DNA of 5,317 nt from Coleofasciculus sp. S288 (GTDB taxonomy: Bacteria; Cyanobacteriota; Cyanobacteriia; Cyanobacteriales; Coleofasciculaceae). Below the pieces are notes generated by a model. The model searched no databases. It saw only the letters and a list, made by a program, of their open reading frames with translations, and was not told where the DNA came from. This document shows positions 4,928-5,317 of the stretch, piece by piece; the first letter of the stretch is position 1; each line of letters starts with the position of its first letter. The stretch is from assembly GCA_020216575.1 (NCBI GenBank), contig JAIUYC010000379.1, positions 1 through 5,317 of the forward strand, read 5' to 3'. The position numbers and the translations under genes are program-made.

Positions 4928-4963
4928 ATGTTCATTTTCAACGATCGCCTAAAAGTCTTATGA
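4928..4963 (+). CDS. Possible 11-codon upstream ORF overlapping the next start
   Basis: ATG at 4928 opens MFIFNDRLKVL and stops at TGA 4961-4963. AGGG at 4917-4920 sits 7 nt before it, a better ribosome binding site than the following gene has. The stop overlaps the start of the membrane-protein gene as ATGA (4960-4963), the classic arrangement for translational coupling. It is short enough to occur by chance, and no conserved peptide is recognised. Confidence 0.3.
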   Translation: MFIFNDRLKVL

Positions 4964-5317
4964 GCAGCTCTGTAGACAAACCATCTACTACTCAATCTCC
5001 CCTAACTGGCTCAAACGTCGTTTATGCGGGAATTGCTTGGTCAGTACTATCACTCATATTTTTTCTGCTGTTTAGTATTACGGCACCAGGGGAAGACAGC
5101 CCGTTTTGGTACATGCTGGGAACCTATGTTCTGGAAACTCTACCCTTTTTAGCGGCAGCCATACTCTGTTACAGAAATTGGCACAGCCCTAATATTGCTA
5201 GTGGACGGAGTGTTTGGCTGTGCATTGGCCTGGGAATGCTCGCCTGGTTCATTGGGAACTTACTGTTTGGGTGGTGGGAGTTGTATTGGGGGCTTGATCA
5301 GGATGTATCACCCGCCG
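4960..5317 (+). CDS. Multi-pass membrane protein, N-terminal fragment (runs off the right edge)
   Basis: ATG at 4960 opens 119 complete codons with no stop before the edge. A hydrophilic Ser/Thr-rich N-terminus (1-19) is followed by three hydrophobic segments, at about residues 20-42 (VVYAGIAWSVLSLIFFLLFS), 51-70 (YMLGTYVLETLPFLAAAIL) and 85-104 (VWLCIGLGMLAWFIGNLLFG). A tryptophan-rich stretch WWELYWGLDQDVSPA then reaches the edge. The pattern of a helix ending in G(N/D)xxx followed by WELYxGL and a Pro-containing D/S-rich turn recalls the membrane-sensor halves found in front of some GGDEF-type proteins. That is a loose resemblance, and a stand-alone membrane protein is equally possible. 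No Shine-Dalgarno sequence precedes this ATG, and initiation may depend on the short ORF that overlaps it. Function not recognised. Confidence 0.75.
   Translation, partial: MSSSVDKPSTTQSPLTGSNVVYAGIAWSVLSLIFFLLFSITAPGEDSPFWYMLGTYVLETLPFLAAAILCYRNWHSPNIASGRSVWLCIGLGMLAWFIGNLLFGWWELYWGLDQDVSPA

Noticed and set aside
1..5317. CRISPR array, toxin-antitoxin or defence system
   Set aside because: No regularly spaced direct repeats of CRISPR size and no recognisable defence, nuclease or toxin genes.

Overview
The window is cyanobacterial. The clearest evidence is the first 30 codons of psbD (photosystem II D2 protein) on the minus strand and a full-length ycf4 (photosystem I assembly factor) on the plus strand. 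Three perfect copies of the cyanobacterial octamer GCGATCGC and several fold-back or tandem intergenic repeats agree with this. The repeat-rich spacers resemble those of filamentous cyanobacteria, but genus cannot be fixed from this sequence.

Layout. 1-90: start of psbD, reading leftward out of the window. 91-637: divergent psbD/ycf4 spacer, with a likely psbD leader containing several dyads, a candidate psbD promoter, and an unrelated fold-back repeat of 'ggactaggggctagg' type. 638-1204: ycf4. 1280-2035: a lipoprotein cyclophilin-type peptidyl-prolyl isomerase, same strand, 75 nt later. 2036-2259: spacer with a second fold-back repeat. 2260-3510: a beta-ketoacyl-ACP synthase of the KAS II/FabF type with an intact catalytic set and an in-frame low-complexity insert. 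3593-3730: tRNA-Arg(UCU) on the minus strand with its own intrinsic terminator. 3731-4172: long spacer with short repeats and hairpins. 4173-4832: a conserved cyanobacterial protein of unknown function (I recall it as the Npun_F0813 family). 4960-5317: N-terminal part of a multi-pass membrane protein cut by the window edge, preceded by a possible 11-codon upstream ORF.

How the genes relate. The left third is a photosynthesis neighbourhood: a PSII core subunit diverges from a PSI assembly factor, which is followed by an exported lipid-anchored prolyl isomerase that could act as a folding helper at the cell envelope or thylakoid lumen. From memory, Synechocystis also has ycf4 next to a ppiB-type gene (sll0226/sll0227), so the pair may be conserved. 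The right half looks like independent housekeeping genes, not one operon.

I found no convincing evidence of a new multi-gene system. The observations most worth a second look are at the level of sequence structure: repeated dyads in the psbD leader, the tandem repeat that became coding inside the ketoacyl synthase, and the uORF/ATGA overlap before the last gene.
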